Source: Bos javanicus
Lineage: Eukaryota > Chordata > Mammalia > Artiodactyla > Bovidae
Length of the DNA: 64,000 bases
Direction of reading: 5' to 3'
NCBI RefSeq assembly: GCF_032452875.1
Contig: NC_083878.1
Span: forward strand, 58,199,378 to 58,263,377
Made by a program: the position numbers and the translations under genes
The notes under the pieces: model-generated
What the model saw: only the letters and a program-made list of their open reading frames with translations
Databases searched by the model: none
Told to the model about the DNA's origin: nothing
Shown: positions 1-10,260 of the stretch, in pieces
Numbering within the stretch: the stretch's first letter is position 1
How the letters are laid out: each line of letters starts with the position of its first letter

Positions 1-235
1 TTGTTTGAGGACTGGCAGCAGAGAGGAAAATGTAAGGCTGTGGAGTGGGTGGTCCCTACTGTGGGCAGGTTGAAGGTCCAGCTAGAGGCAGAAGCTCAGG
101 TTAGAGAAGGACTTATGGTGTCCACTGCTCTGTTCCCTTTGGGGATTGAAGACAAGATGGGAGAACAGGATAATAAGCTGGAGACCTTAGCCTGAGGTTT
201 TTGCAAAGCCAGGAGGGTGCAGGCTTCAGCAAATA
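1..235 (+). other. Open stretch of unknown origin at window edge
   Basis: The frame is open from the first base for 64 codons and then stops. Its composition is rich in Glu, Lys and Val. I do not recognise the product. It lies directly upstream of a retroviral gag-like segment, so it may be more of the same endogenous retrovirus, separated by the L1 3' end at 236-345. This is inference from position only. Confidence 0.25.
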
Positions 236-345
236 AAGTATTTTATTTTTAATTAATTAATTTTTTATTGAAGGATAATTGCTTTATAGAATTTTGCTGT
301 TTTCTGTCAAACTTCAACATGAATCAGCCATAGGTACTTGTGGGA
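236..345 (-). mobile_element. L1 3' end, antisense fragment
   Basis: A T-rich block followed by the reverse complement of the ruminant L1 3' UTR terminus (the part that normally reads 'gctgattcatgttgaag...' toward the A-rich tail). Only about 100 bases are left, which is the usual extreme 5' truncation. It splits the retroviral remnant around it. Confidence 0.6.
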
Positions 346-410
346 AATCCAGATAAAGACACTAAGAGGTGGAATCTGGAGGAAAGTGAGGAGGGCAAAG
401 AAGAGGATGT

Positions 411-638
411 GTGATGATTGAAGGTGGAACAAATGAAGTGTCCTTTGCCATCCTAGTACAAAAGAAAGCAAAAGCACAGCCAGCGAGGCAGACCCCAGTT
501 CAGGAAATGTTCACAATGAGAAAATATACTCCTGGAGAGCTTATTGATGTAACTGCCAAGTTCCAGCAAAAAGTCACAGAAAGTATCCAGGCGTGGTTAG
601 TAAGGCAATGGGATATGGAAAGTGCTAGCTTTCTCTGA
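411..638 (+). pseudogene. gag-like fragment of the endogenous retrovirus
   Basis: A 75-codon open frame. Its second half contains a run of the type 'GELIDVTAKFQQK' followed by 'QAWLVRQWD', the pattern of retroviral gag and of the related SCAN-like capsid helices (aromatic-Leu-hydrophobic-Arg-x-Trp-Asp). The frame ends in a stop at 636-638 and no capsid C-terminal part can be joined in the same frame. Placement upstream of protease and RT segments supports gag. The short length keeps this tentative. Confidence 0.5.
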
Positions 639-1440
639 TTAGGCAGGAGGCAGAGAACATGAGCAGCATCATCATATGCCCTGCTCTTCGGCTACAGTGG
701 TGGACGCTGGAGAATTTAAGGTATTCCCCCCACTTTGTAGATTGGATTATTCAAGCCTGAATGGAGTTGGCTCAGTGAGGAGGCTCTTTCTGCAGTTGGA
801 AATCTATAGAGGAGGCAACATAGTCTCAGGAAATTGGGGATGAGTCAGGCCACCTACACACTTGTCTTTGAAGATCCTGATTGGGCCACACTGACTGTTA
901 GAATGAAAGTCAGTATACTTCAGTTTTCCCCCAGCACCTGATGCAGGAGGCCGATATCCATGCTGAGCCCAGTCATGGGACAAGACATTTGTGATGTTGG
1001 GCAACCCATTGCTGATCAGGGGAAACTAACAAGATCAGGAACAAGTTGTATACAGCTGGGAAAGGCCATAAGCAGAGAGGAAGCTCAAAACCTATGCCAA
1101 TCCACTACAAAGCATCAAATAAAGGTAACCCAGAGGCAAATGTGGTTTTACTTCGTTGCTCCCAGGATCCCACCTGCAAAGGTAGAATAGCAGCCCAGCA
1201 CTGTGTTGGTGTGCCTGTGGAAAACTTTAAACTGGAATAGCAGTTCAGGCCTGCCTCCTGTCCCTACCTTCCCTGATGCCCCACCTGCTCCAGCAGAGGC
1301 CTCAATGATATAGTTTTACTCTAGTTGAGTTTTTCCTATGCCCCTGGTATAGGATTCTTGTCAAAATCAGCTCCAGTGGATAGCCTTTGGAGGCACTGAG
1401 CTTGCTATTCACTGGTCCCCAAGAAAAAGTAAAAGCTGAG

Positions 1441-1735
1441 AGCTCTGGTGCTTACTGGAGCTGAATGTACTCTAACGCACGGTCACCCTCAGGATTTCTC
1501 TGTCCCACTCAGCACAATGGATGAGTATGGAGGGCAGATGGTTAGTCAGGAAAGACACTCTGACTTTGCAAATTAGGCATTCGCCTGCACAACAATATGA
1601 TGTTTCTGTCTCACTGATACCAGAGAACATATTGGGCATTGATACCCTACAAGGTCACAGTCTACAAATTTCTAGAGATGAATTCTGCCTTCAAGTTAGA
1701 ATAACCAAAGTGCTAAGTGGAATCACCAACTGAGA
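1441..1735 (+). pseudogene. Retroviral protease-like remnant
   Basis: In one frame, codons 1451-1462 read Leu-Thr-Gly-Ala, matching the DTGA active-site loop of retroviral aspartic proteases but with Leu where the catalytic Asp should be. In a second frame, from 1521, 70 codons end with 'IPENILGIDTLQG', which resembles the flap and C-terminal region that precedes RT in pol polyproteins. The frame change between the two parts and the missing Asp make it inactive. Confidence 0.55.
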
Positions 1736-1739
1736 ACCA

Positions 1740-2420
1740 GTACGTCTACCACTCCTCCCCTCTCACAAGACTAGTAACTGTCAAACAATATAAATCGCCT
1801 GTTGAGCATAAGGAGGAAGGAGAAACTATACAAGAATTGTGCTTCATAGGTTTTGTACACATTATCCTTAGTGCTTCAAACAGCTGGTATGACAGGTAAA
1901 AAAGCCAGAAGACTCATGGAGGAGGACCATGGACTACTAAGAAATAAGCAAGCTAATGCCACCTCATCCCCATCCTGTGCCCAACTTTGCTGCCATCTTA
2001 ACTGACTTAGCAAGTGCTTTTTCAGTAATCCCTGGTTGCTGAGTCCCAAGATCAAATTGATTTCACCTGGGAGGACAACAATGAGCCATTTAAGCACTTT
2101 CCCAAGGCCACCTGCACAGACCCACAACATGGCACAGTAGCCCAAGACCTGTCCTTATTACCATTTCCCACCTGTAAAAATGGAGCCATTACATTGATGA
2201 TGTGTTAATGTGCGAAGACTTGCCTCTGATGCAAGACACTCAGCAGACTTTCCTGGAACAATTCTGCAGAAGAGGATATGTAGTGAACTCAAATAGAATT
2301 TAATTTATTTAATTCCAAGGCACAATTGTAAAGTTTGTGAGAGTCATATGGCTGGATTAGACACATATTGTCCCAGAAACCATGACTGATAAGGTGATGC
2401 AAACCTGTCTACTTGCTAAA
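1740..2420 (+). pseudogene. Retroviral reverse transcriptase remnant with YIDD motif
   Basis: Codons at 2181-2216 read Trp-Ser-His-Tyr-Ile-Asp-Asp-Val-Leu-Met, with the catalytic palm motif YIDD at 2190-2201 intact. Upstream, near 1790, a 'VKQY' run fits the beginning of RT. Downstream (2320-2420) short stretches fit the thumb/connection region. Several frames are needed and stops intervene throughout, so this is a fossil. The intact YIDD is the strongest single evidence for the retroviral nature of the whole 0.3-6 kb region. Confidence 0.7.
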
Positions 2421-3067
2421 AATATAAAAGAGACCTGAGTCTCTAGAGGAATTTGGGAGCTTTAGAAGACTTTTATTCTCCTCCTGGCACAGTGAGGAGG
2501 ACATCCTTTTTACTGCCACAAAGAAAATGCACTTGTGGAAGTGGGGATCAGAGTAACAAGGTGCCTTTAAGAAGAAAAAAAATACTACTGAAGCAGATAA
2601 AAGCTCTAAGAATCTCCAACTTGAGTTAACTGTATCCATGACTCCTAGATACATGGGGTGAGCACTGTGGCAGAGACAACAGAAAGATATAGTATCCCAC
2701 GTGTTTTGATCTGAAAGGGAACAAAAACCTAATATACCTCCCCAAAGTGGCAATTACCAGCAGTGTACACAGCAATTCTCCAGGTAGATCATCTCACAAA
2801 GAAATAGCATGCTATGTTAAGAAATTCCTATTCTGTGAAGGTGTGGTTTAAGCTTATGATCCATTGGCCCACCTCTGCCATGACTTAAATTTTCACTTTG
2901 ACTAACGGGTACACCTACTTGTAGCAGAGGAGCACCTGTCTGCCAATCCACTATCTCTGGAAATGTGGGTGCTACTAGACTTTGTATAGCATGTATCTGC
3001 CAAATGCCCCCACTCCCATTCCTCTGGAGGCTCCAAGTAGCTTATACAGAGGAAATGGAGGACATCC

Positions 3068-3110
3068 TCCCTGGTGGTCTAGTGGTTAGGATTTGGCGCT
3101 CTCACCACTA
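3068..3110 (+). pseudogene. 5' half of a tRNA-Glu(CTC) sequence
   Basis: Beginning at 3068 the sequence follows mammalian tRNA-Glu(CTC) nearly base for base through the acceptor 5' strand, D arm ('ggtctagtggttagga') and anticodon arm, with the anticodon CTC at 3101-3103. After about 3110 the match ends: no T arm and no 3' acceptor strand follow. It is closer to the gene than to the tRNA-derived head of Bov-tA SINEs. It cannot fold into a full cloverleaf and is a 3'-truncated pseudogene or an inserted tRNA half. It sits inside the retroviral remnant. Confidence 0.65.
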
Positions 3111-3226
3111 AAGCCTGATACTTATAAGTCAGTTGGGTCGACCCATCCATATGGACTGCAGTTACTAATCAGCTCAACACTGACACCATCTGGATAAAAA
3201 TAGGAACAAATCATAATAGCAAGTAG

Positions 3227-3253
3227 GTTTGGCTGGTGATCACTCAAGAGAGC
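3227..3253 (+). repeat. Left copy of a 27-bp direct duplication
   Basis: This 27-base segment recurs exactly at 3870-3896. Between the copies lie an antisense SINE piece and a sense BovB 3' end, so it behaves as a target-site duplication, although it is longer than the 6-15 bases seen at other insertions here. Confidence 0.75.
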
Positions 3254-3289
3254 TGGATCTTAGAGGAAAGACATTGTGATTCCCTGAAA

Positions 3290-3405
3290 AAGCCTGCATG
3301 CATGTGTGCTAAGTCACTTCAATTCTGTCCAGCTCTTTGCAACACTATGGACTGTAACTTACCACACTCTGTCTATAGGGATTCTCTAGGCAGAATACTG
3401 GATTA
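3290..3405 (-). mobile_element. Bov-tA/Bov-A SINE fragment, antisense
   Basis: Antisense match to the Bov-A unit ('gtgctaagtcacttc' at its start, 'ggattctctaggcagaatac' near its end), strongly diverged and lacking the tRNA head. It lies inside the 27-bp duplication together with the BovB piece that follows. Confidence 0.55.
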
Positions 3406-3420
3406 ATCATATCATAGTAG

Positions 3421-3869
3421 CCAGTTCATCTAGTTCAAAGCTATGGTTTTTCCAGTAGTCATGTAGAGATGTAAGAAAGAAAACTTAGCGCCAAAGAAGT
3501 GATGCTTTTGAACTGTCGTGCTGGAGAAGACTCGAGAATCCCTTGGACTGCAAGAAGATCAAACCAGTCAATCCTAAAGGAAATTAGTTCTGAATATTCA
3601 TTGGAAGGGCTGAAGCTGAAGCTCTATTACTTTGGCCACCTGATGCAAAGAACTGACTCTTTGGAAAAGACCCTGATCCTGGAAAAGGTTGAAGACAGGA
3701 GGAGAAGGGGATGACAGAGGATGAGATGGTTGGATGCATCACCAACTTAATGGACATGAGTTTGAGCAAGCTCTGGGAGATGGTAAAGAACAGGGAAGCC
3801 TGGCATGCTGCAGTCCATGGAGTCACAAAGAGTAGGACATGACTGAACGTCTGAACTGAGCTGAACTGA
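3421..3869 (+). mobile_element. BovB 3' fragment (5'-truncated)
   Basis: Sense 3' part of the BovB ORF (the segment after the RT domain, including the 'WTARRSNQSILKEIS' region) and the BovB 3' end with the GAACT-type tail at about 3855-3869. A base change after 3710 brings a stop, so it is non-coding. The right copy of the 27-bp duplication starts directly at its tail. Confidence 0.85.
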
Positions 3870-3896
3870 GTTTGGCTGGTGATCACTCAAGAGAGC
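3870..3896 (+). repeat. Right copy of the 27-bp direct duplication
   Basis: Exact repeat of 3227-3253, abutting the BovB tail. Downstream, the retroviral remnant continues. Confidence 0.75.
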
Positions 3897-4261
3897 CAGT
3901 TCTGTTCATGGGAATTCTCCAGGCCAAAGAGCCTGAAATAGTCTTTACTGCCTTCCATGTCCCAAGTCATAAGGCACTTACACTCTCTTGGAATTAGGAA
4001 TTTGATGCCTAAACTTAGGTAAAAGTCATCACAACTGACCCTTCAAATGATACAGTAGATGACTGGTACATAAGAAGAATGACCACCATAGGGCCCAGAT
4101 GGATTGCCCTTGGAACACAGTGACTTGGTTAATACAGTAAAAGCACATCCTTGTGTTTTAAACAAGGCCCAAGGCAACCAGCGAAGGAGTCTGGGACTAT
4201 GCACAAGAGTTTACAACCAGTGAAAGACTGGAAAATTGATTTTTTTTGATCCCTCTCACTG

Positions 4262-4835
4262 ACAGTTTTATTTTTTATTTTTTGCATTTTTAAAATATTT
4301 GCTTGTTTTTAATTGATTGATGATTGCTTTACAATATTGGTTTGACTTCTATCATACATTAACACGAGTTAACCATAGGTGTACATATGTCCGGAGAAGG
4401 CAATGGCACCCCACTCCAGTACTCTTGCCTGGAAAATCCCATGGATGGAGGAGCCTGGTAGGCTGCAGTCCATGGGGTTGCTGAGGATCAGACACGACTG
4501 AGCAACTTCACTTTCACTTTTCACTTTCATGCATTGGAGAAGGAAATGGCAACCCTCCAGTGTTCTTGCCTGGAGAATCCTAGGGACGGGGGAGCCTGGT
4601 GGGCTACCGTCTATGGGGTCGCAGAATCGGAAACGACTGAAGTGACTTAGCAGCAGCAGCAGTGCATACGTCCCTCCATCTTGAATCTCCTTCCTACCAC
4701 CTGCCCCTTCCCACAACTCTAGGTTATTACAGAGGCCCTGTTTGAATTCCCTGAGTCATAGAGCAAATTCCCATTGGCTATTTATTTGCATATGTTTGTG
4801 TATATGTTTCATGCTTCTTTTTCCATTCATCTCAC
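4262..4835 (-). mobile_element. L1 3' UTR, antisense, with a nested SINE
   Basis: From the T-rich block (4262-4310) the sequence is the reverse complement of the 3' terminus of an older ruminant L1 (a C-rich reading 'ctccttcctaccacctgccc' at about 4690 corresponds to the G-rich UTR). A Bov-A2 copy is inserted at about 4393-4662. Only the 3' UTR is left. Confidence 0.6.
4393..4662 (+). mobile_element. Bov-A2 SINE, complete
   Basis: Two Bov-A monomers in tandem, both starting with a 'ggagaaggcaatgg / ggagaaggaaatgg' block, each ending near 'cgactga', and an AGC-repeat tail at 4650-4662. Imperfect flanking repeats (tacatatgtcc and tgcatacgtcc) fit an old target-site duplication. Bov-A2 has no coding capacity; it is mobilised in trans by BovB. 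Confidence 0.9.
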
Positions 4836-5190
4836 CCTGGGAGGTGGGAGGGAGAATCCAGAGGGAGAGGACATATGTACATGTATATGTGTCAAGTTGT
4901 TTCAGTCATGTCTGATTCTTTGTGACCCTATGGACTCTAGCCTGACATGCTCCTCTATCCATGGAATTCTCCAGGCAAGAATACTGGAGTGGGTTTCCAT
5001 GCCTTTATCCAGGGAACAAACCCATCTCTCATGTCTGCTGCATTGGCAGGTTGATTCTCTATCATTAGCACCACCTTGGAAGGCCAACATACGTATACCT
5101 ATGGCTAATTCATTTGATGTGTGAAAGAAATTAAACCAATATTGTAAAGCAATCATCAATAAATTAAAATAAATAATATTTAAAAAATAA
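4835..5190 (+). mobile_element. L1 3' end, sense, split by a Bov-tA SINE
   Basis: The plus-strand G-rich UTR piece (about 4835-4890) and its continuation from 5087 to the A-rich tail at about 5190 read as one L1 3' end interrupted by a SINE. The terminal part ('aaaccaatattgtaaagcaa') is the reverse complement of the block near 4320, so two L1 3' ends stand in inverted orientation. Confidence 0.6.
4890..5086 (-). mobile_element. Bov-tA SINE, antisense
   Basis: Antisense Bov-A part ('ttctccaggcaagaatactg') followed by the antisense tRNA-Glu-derived head, ending near 5086 with the complement of the 5' end (...ggaaggcc). It lies inside the sense L1 3' end. Confidence 0.8.
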
Positions 5191-5900
5191 AACCCTTAAA
5201 TATGCCTTGGTTTGTATGGATACCACGTCTGGTCTAACCCAAGGTTTCCCCTGATGTAAAGCAAATCAGGCTGGGGATTAGAGAAGCTGAGGACCACTGT
5301 CAAATAGACAATGATTGCAGGTCACATTTCAAAGGTCACAATATTTAAGAATGGGTAAAAAAGCATGACATTGAATAAATTTCCATCTTCCCTATAACAG
5401 ACAAGCAGCAAGGTTGATAGGAAGGAAGAATGGAATTAAAGCCTCAGATTAAGTTATGAACAGGTAAAACTATTAATACCTCGGCTGAGTGAACTAAAGT
5501 ATAGAACTAATATATCTGAATGAGCAGTCAGTGGGGCCTGTTGTTTCACATGCCAGACTGGGGGCCACTGATGAGACACCAATCATCTTAAAGATATGAA
5601 AGCCTCAGGAGACAGCCATCAGCTGACTTTCACCTTGAATCAATATGCTACACTCCTGAGAACACCAAGTCCCAACTCACCCAGAAAGGTATTATTTACT
5701 GGAATTTGTAGCGGAAGGCCCCACTGTGATGGGCAAGGTGGGGTCTTAACACATCTGTGTGAGGTGGAGCTATTTGACCTTCACTGGGATCCTATTGTCC
5801 TGCTACAAGCTGGACTTGTTGAAATGCACTGTATTTGTAACAGAAATATACAGTGTTGAAAGAGGGCAGAAGGCGGGTGTCCTGGTCCGGCGTATCTCAC
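5190..5900 (+). pseudogene. Retroviral integrase core remnant
   Basis: Codons from 5201 read 'YALVCMDTTSGLTQGFP', the strand with the first catalytic Asp of the DDE triad (codon 5219-5221). A second frame near 5307 gives Asp-Asn with 'HFKGHNI', matching the middle Asp region. A third segment (5378-5430) reads 'NFHLPYN' and then Gly-Arg-Lys-Asn-Gly, where the family has Glu; the Gly codon is 5420-5422. Three frames and the lost Glu show it is dead. The part after 5480 is unclear; open frames at 5596-5859 and 5759-5980 may be the integrase C-terminus or unrelated. Confidence 0.6.
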
Positions 5901-6207
5901 CCCTAGTCCATCTCTTCAGGCCTGACCGTGCTGCTGCCCCAGTTGACATGTATGGTATGTATACCAGATCCAGGTCCTAAAGCTGCCAACCTCTCTCTCC
6001 TCAGGGCCAGATGGGTGTTTTCTATTCTCCACCTGCATTTTAATTTGGCCCCTCTATTGGTCTGGAGAATAATGTAGCACACATAAAAGTCCTACTAAAG
6101 TCACGCAACAAGCCTCATGTGACAAAGTCTGTCTTTACTCAACACTAAAAATCTCTCTAGTAAGTAAAGCTGTCCACCAAAATAGGATGAGCTTGGACAT
6201 TTAGTTC

Positions 6208-6290
6208 TTGTTGTTCAGTCACTAAGTTATGTCTGACTCTGCAAACCCATGAGCTGCAGCAAGCCAGGCTTCCCTGTCTCTCACTTTTAC
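6208..6290 (-). mobile_element. BovB 3'-end scrap, antisense
   Basis: About 80 bases matching the reverse complement of the BovB/Bov-A terminus ('ttgttgttcagtcacta' through 'ggcttccctgtctctcac'). Confidence 0.7.
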
Positions 6291-7424
6291 TGCCTCTCAA
6301 GTAAGCAACTGTGCCATTATCTAAACAGAATCTTCTGTGTTCAGACCTGATGAGTCTGCTAATGTATCATCATTGTTAAATCACATAAGGGTAAATATGA
6401 ATGTCCTGAGTATTCTGAGTCCCGGACTAGGGGTCTTAAATCAGTAGTTCAGATTATGAGGTTTTTGGTGGAAAAAAAATGTTACTTACTTTGGGAAACG
6501 TTATCTGAATCTGTGCTTTCTCTTGCATGTACCTATGTTATTGCTCTGTTGTCTGCCTCCAGTGCAGACAGGAGGCTTCAAATGGGCTACATTCATCCTT
6601 GTGACACCCCTTGCAGACAGCTCAGGTCATATTTCAAAAAAAGGAAGAGAGAAGTATGTATGTGCTGGTTAGGAGGAGTATCATGTCAGGGGAGATCACT
6701 GAGAAGCCAAGTGCAAGTTGATCTTAAGAGCTGGACCTGGGCAATTAAAGGCTCCTTATTGCTTCCACTCTCCCTGGTACATATGTCCCTCCTACTGGAA
6801 GTACTAGTCTTGTGACCACCCAAGACAAGCTTCAGTAAACCCCCCTGCTTTCTCTTATTTTGGGACAATCCTGCTAAGTAACCTACTTCAATCATGCCAT
6901 TATTTTATTTGGCATGTGTTTCAAAGGCATCTGCAAAGGAAAAAGAAAATGTCAGTTACTGTTTGGACCAAATCGTTCAGTTTTCTGGCAAGGTCTTCAT
7001 CACATGGACTGTCTTTGGCCACCTTTGCCTTTTGTTCCTGCTATTGTTGATACTTTAGCATCAGACATTAATTACAAATGCAACTCAATTGATAAGCAAG
7101 TTAGGAATAATCAACATCTGGGAATTTTCAGTATGCATTAGTATTTTAACAAGAAAGCAAGCCAGTTGCATTTGAGGTGGTTCTGTTATTCACATGCTTG
7201 TTATCAATAATTTAAGTACTTCCTTTCTAAGATGCAAACTTTGTGTAGTGTATAATTCAGAAAACTCTATAATTTAGGTCTATAATGACACAATGCTCTG
7301 ATTTTTAAAAATATATAATTTTATTTTGGAATTTCACTGGGAGAAATTCCGGTACTTTAATTATTCATTATTTTTGTCAATCTTATTAAAATTGAAAGTG
7401 GATATATTTAATTATTTGGAGCAA

Positions 7425-7480
7425 CTCATGGGATCAGAAAGAGTTGGACACAACTGAGCGACTGAACCGAACTGAACTGA
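7425..7480 (+). mobile_element. BovB 3'-end scrap, sense
   Basis: The last 55 bases of BovB, including 'agagttggacacaactgag' and a short GAACT tail. Confidence 0.75.
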
Positions 7481-9675
7481 AACATCTTAAAAAAAACAAT
7501 TGGTTTGTATTTTGACTAATTTTTTACAATAAATATATTTCACTTTTACATGAAAAGAACAAATCCTTTTAAAATTAAATCACTATTTTGTTTGCTTTGT
7601 TCAACAGTATTCCCCAAACTCCATGGATATTTTGTATATCAGCTAAAAAGCATAAAAGTATTCAAAAACATTTCTTGGTTTTGCAATGCTTGCCTTTGAC
7701 AAAAATATTGTTATCTTTTTCAGATGAACTTGAGTTGTAATTTTCATGAAGCATAGTCACATTTTTAAGTAAAAGGTATGCCTTTTTACAACTTTTGACC
7801 TTTCAAATAGTCAGGCAATGTATGTAATTGATGCTTATTCTTTAATGGCTCTAAAGGAATGAGTAAAAGTGACCTTTTGATAGCAGCTCTAGTTAGTGAT
7901 TGTGCCAAGGCTGCAATTGGCATAATAGAATTTACAAAGTAGGACCCAGGAGTGTGAGTGTGTACGACTGTGTGTGCTCTTTAAATATCTGTAATGAAAT
8001 TGAAACACTAACTCAACATAAGCTTTTTGCCAGCTGGCTTTGAACAAGTAACATTCAGCTTTTTTATGATTCACCTTCAGGTGACAGACATTTACATTGC
8101 AAGTTTTTATGTCATTGTAGCTGTGTTTCTTATTCAGCTCTGCATACATTTTAGAAGTGTAATGGACCAAAAATTAAGTAATACGTTTCTCTGATTATAA
8201 AAGCACTTTGCATTAATTATCCCATCTACTTTTCTCAGCACACTACCTATCGTTGTTCAGTGGCTCAGTTGTGTCTGATTCTTTGTGACCTCATAGATGC
8301 AGAATGCTAGGCTTCCCTGTCCTTTACCATCTCACAGAGTTGGCTCAAACTCATGCCCATTGAGTCAATGATGCCATCCAACCATATCATCCTCTGTAAT
8401 CCTATTCCCTTTGTGTCTTCAATCTGTCCCAGCATCAGGGTCTTTTCCATTGAGTCAGCTTTTCCCATCAGATTGCCAAAATATTGGAGCTTCAGCTTCA
8501 GCATGTGTCTTTCCAATGAATATTCAGGACTGATTTCCTTTAGGATTGACTGGTTTGATATTGTAGTCCAAGTGACTATTAAGAGTCTTCTCCAATACCA
8601 CACTTCAAAAGCATTAATTCTTCTGCACTGAGCTTTCTCTATGGTCCAACTATCATATCCATAACATGACTACTGGAAAAACCACAGCTTTAATTATATG
8701 GACATTTCTTGGCAAAGTGATGTCTATACTTTTTAATAAGCTATCTAGGTTTGTCATAATTTTTCTTCCATGGAGCAAGAGTCTTTTAATTTCATGGCTG
8801 AGGTCACCATCTACAGTGATTTAGATTTCTTGGAGACCAAGAAAGTAAAGTCTGTCATTGTTTCCCCATCTATTTGCCATGAAATGATGGGACCGAATGC
8901 CATGATCTTAGGTTTTTGAATGCTGAGTTTTAAGCCAGCTTTTTTACTCTTATCTTTAACATTCATCAAGAGGCTCTTTAGTTCCTCTTCTTTTTCTGCC
9001 ATAAGGGTGGTGTCATCTGCATATTTGAGGTTACTGATATTTCTCCTGGCAATCCTGATTCCAGCTTGTGTTTCATCCAGTCTGGCATTTTACATGATGT
9101 ACTGTGCATATAAGTTAAATAAGCAGGATGACAATATACAGCCTTGATGTATTCCTTTCCATATGTGGAACCAGCCCATTGTCCTATGTCTGATTCTAAC
9201 TGTTGGTTCTTGATCTACATACAGATTTCTCAGGAGTCAGGTCAGGTGATCTGGTATTTCCATCTCTTTAAACATTTTCCCCAGTTTGTTGTGACCCACA
9301 CAGTCAAAGGCTTTAGCTTAGTTAATAAAGCAGAAATAGGTGTTTTTTCTGGAATTTTTGTGCCTTTTTTTATGATCCTACTGATGTTGACAATTTTACC
9401 TCTGGTTCCTTTGCCTTTTCTAAATCCTACATGAGCATCTGAAACTTCTTGGTTCACATACTGTAGATTGGAGAATTTTGAGCATTATTTTGTTAGCATA
9501 TGAAATGAGTGCAATTGATCAGTAGTTCAAACATTCTTTGGCATGGCCTTTTTTAGAGATTGGAATGAAAACTAACCTTTTCCAATCCTATTACACTGTT
9601 GAACTTTCCACATTTTCTGGCATATTGAGTGCAGTACATCTTTCACAGAATCATCTTTTAGTATTTGAAATAGCT

Positions 9676-9686
9676 CAACTGGAATT
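9676..9686 (+). repeat. Target-site duplication of Bov-A2, left copy
   Basis: The 11-base sequence caactggaatt is repeated exactly at 9961-9971, on both sides of the SINE. Confidence 0.9.
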
Positions 9687-9960
9687 GGAGAAGGCAATGA
9701 CACCCCACTCCAGTACTCTTGCCTGGCAAATCCCATGGACAGAGGAGCCTGGTAGTCTGCACACTACCATGGGGTCGCACAGAGTCAGACACGACTGAGT
9801 GACTTCCCTTTCACTTTTCACTTTCATGCATTGGAGAAGGAAATGGCAACCCACTCCAGTGTTCTTGCCTGGAGAATCCCAGGGATGGCGAAGCCTGGTG
9901 GGCTACTGTCTATGGGGTCGCACAGAGTCGGACACAACTGAAGTGACTTAGCAGTAGCAG
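9687..9960 (+). mobile_element. Bov-A2 SINE, complete, nested in BovB
   Basis: Dimeric Bov-A2 of about 274 bases: first monomer from 'ggagaaggcaatgac', second from 'ggagaaggaaatggcaac', tail 'agcagtagcag'. Exact 11-bp duplications at 9676-9686 and 9961-9971 define the borders and show that it entered the antisense BovB after that copy was in place. Confidence 0.95.
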
Positions 9961-10089
9961 CAACTGGAATTCCATCTCTTCCACTAGCTTTGTTCGTAGG
10001 GATGCTTCCTAAGGCCCACTTGACTTTGCACTCCAGGCTATGTGATTCTAGATAAGTGACCCTGTCGTGATTATCTGGGTCATTAAAAT

Positions 10090-10260
10090 CTCTTTTGTAT
10101 AGTTTTTCTATGTTTTCTATATTAAGAAATATTTTCTATATTTTCTATATTATTTTCTATATTTTCTATTTTAATATATTTCTTATTATTTCTTATTTCT
10201 TATTTCTATCTTAATATATTTCTATATTAAGAAAAGCACCCTCTTCTTAATATATTCTTC
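10090..10260 (+). repeat. AT-rich tttctata-type expansion inside BovB
   Basis: A low-complexity block of repeated 'ttttctata', 'ttcttattt' and 'aatatattt' units inserted in otherwise recognisable antisense BovB sequence. The flanks (…ttgtatagtttttct and ctcttcttaatatattc) belong to BovB, so the expansion arose after insertion. Confidence 0.7.

Larger units (their letters stand above)
346..6060 (+). mobile_element. Degenerate endogenous retrovirus (gag-pro-pol remnant)
   Basis: Retroviral signatures occur in the expected order on the plus strand: a gag-like segment (411-638), a protease-like segment (about 1441-1735), RT with YIDD (2190-2201), RNase H/connection-like stretches (about 2300-2800 and 3900-4240) and an integrase core (about 5190-5480). 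The frame changes many times and stops are frequent, so nothing can be expressed as an intact protein. Later insertions cut it: a BovB composite at 3254-3869, and L1 3' ends plus SINEs at about 4262-5190. No LTR was recognised at either side, so the borders are approximate. I did not resolve the retroviral class; the YIDDVLM form of the RT motif alone does not decide it. Confidence 0.7.
6061..8252. other. Mostly unassigned sequence with two BovB scraps
   Basis: No gene was recognised. An antisense BovB/Bov-A 3'-end scrap lies at 6208-6290 and a sense one at about 7425-7480, ending in GAACTGA repeats. Open frames at 6456-6815 (119 codons) and 6914-7141 have no recognisable domain, no splice context and ordinary AT-rich composition. 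I treat them as chance. Confidence 0.6.

Noticed and set aside
3068..3140. Functional tRNA-Glu gene
   Set aside because: T arm and 3' acceptor strand are absent, and no pol III terminator at the right distance was seen.
4369..4716. 115-codon minus-strand frame and similar frames at 4774-5124, 26765-27073, 31201-31452, 32138-32512 and 48041-48238
   Set aside because: These are translations of Bov-A2/Bov-tA SINEs; the same peptide pattern recurs wherever the SINE does.
6456..6815. 119-codon plus-strand frame as a possible gene
   Set aside because: No domain, no splice or promoter context, and repeat-like surroundings.
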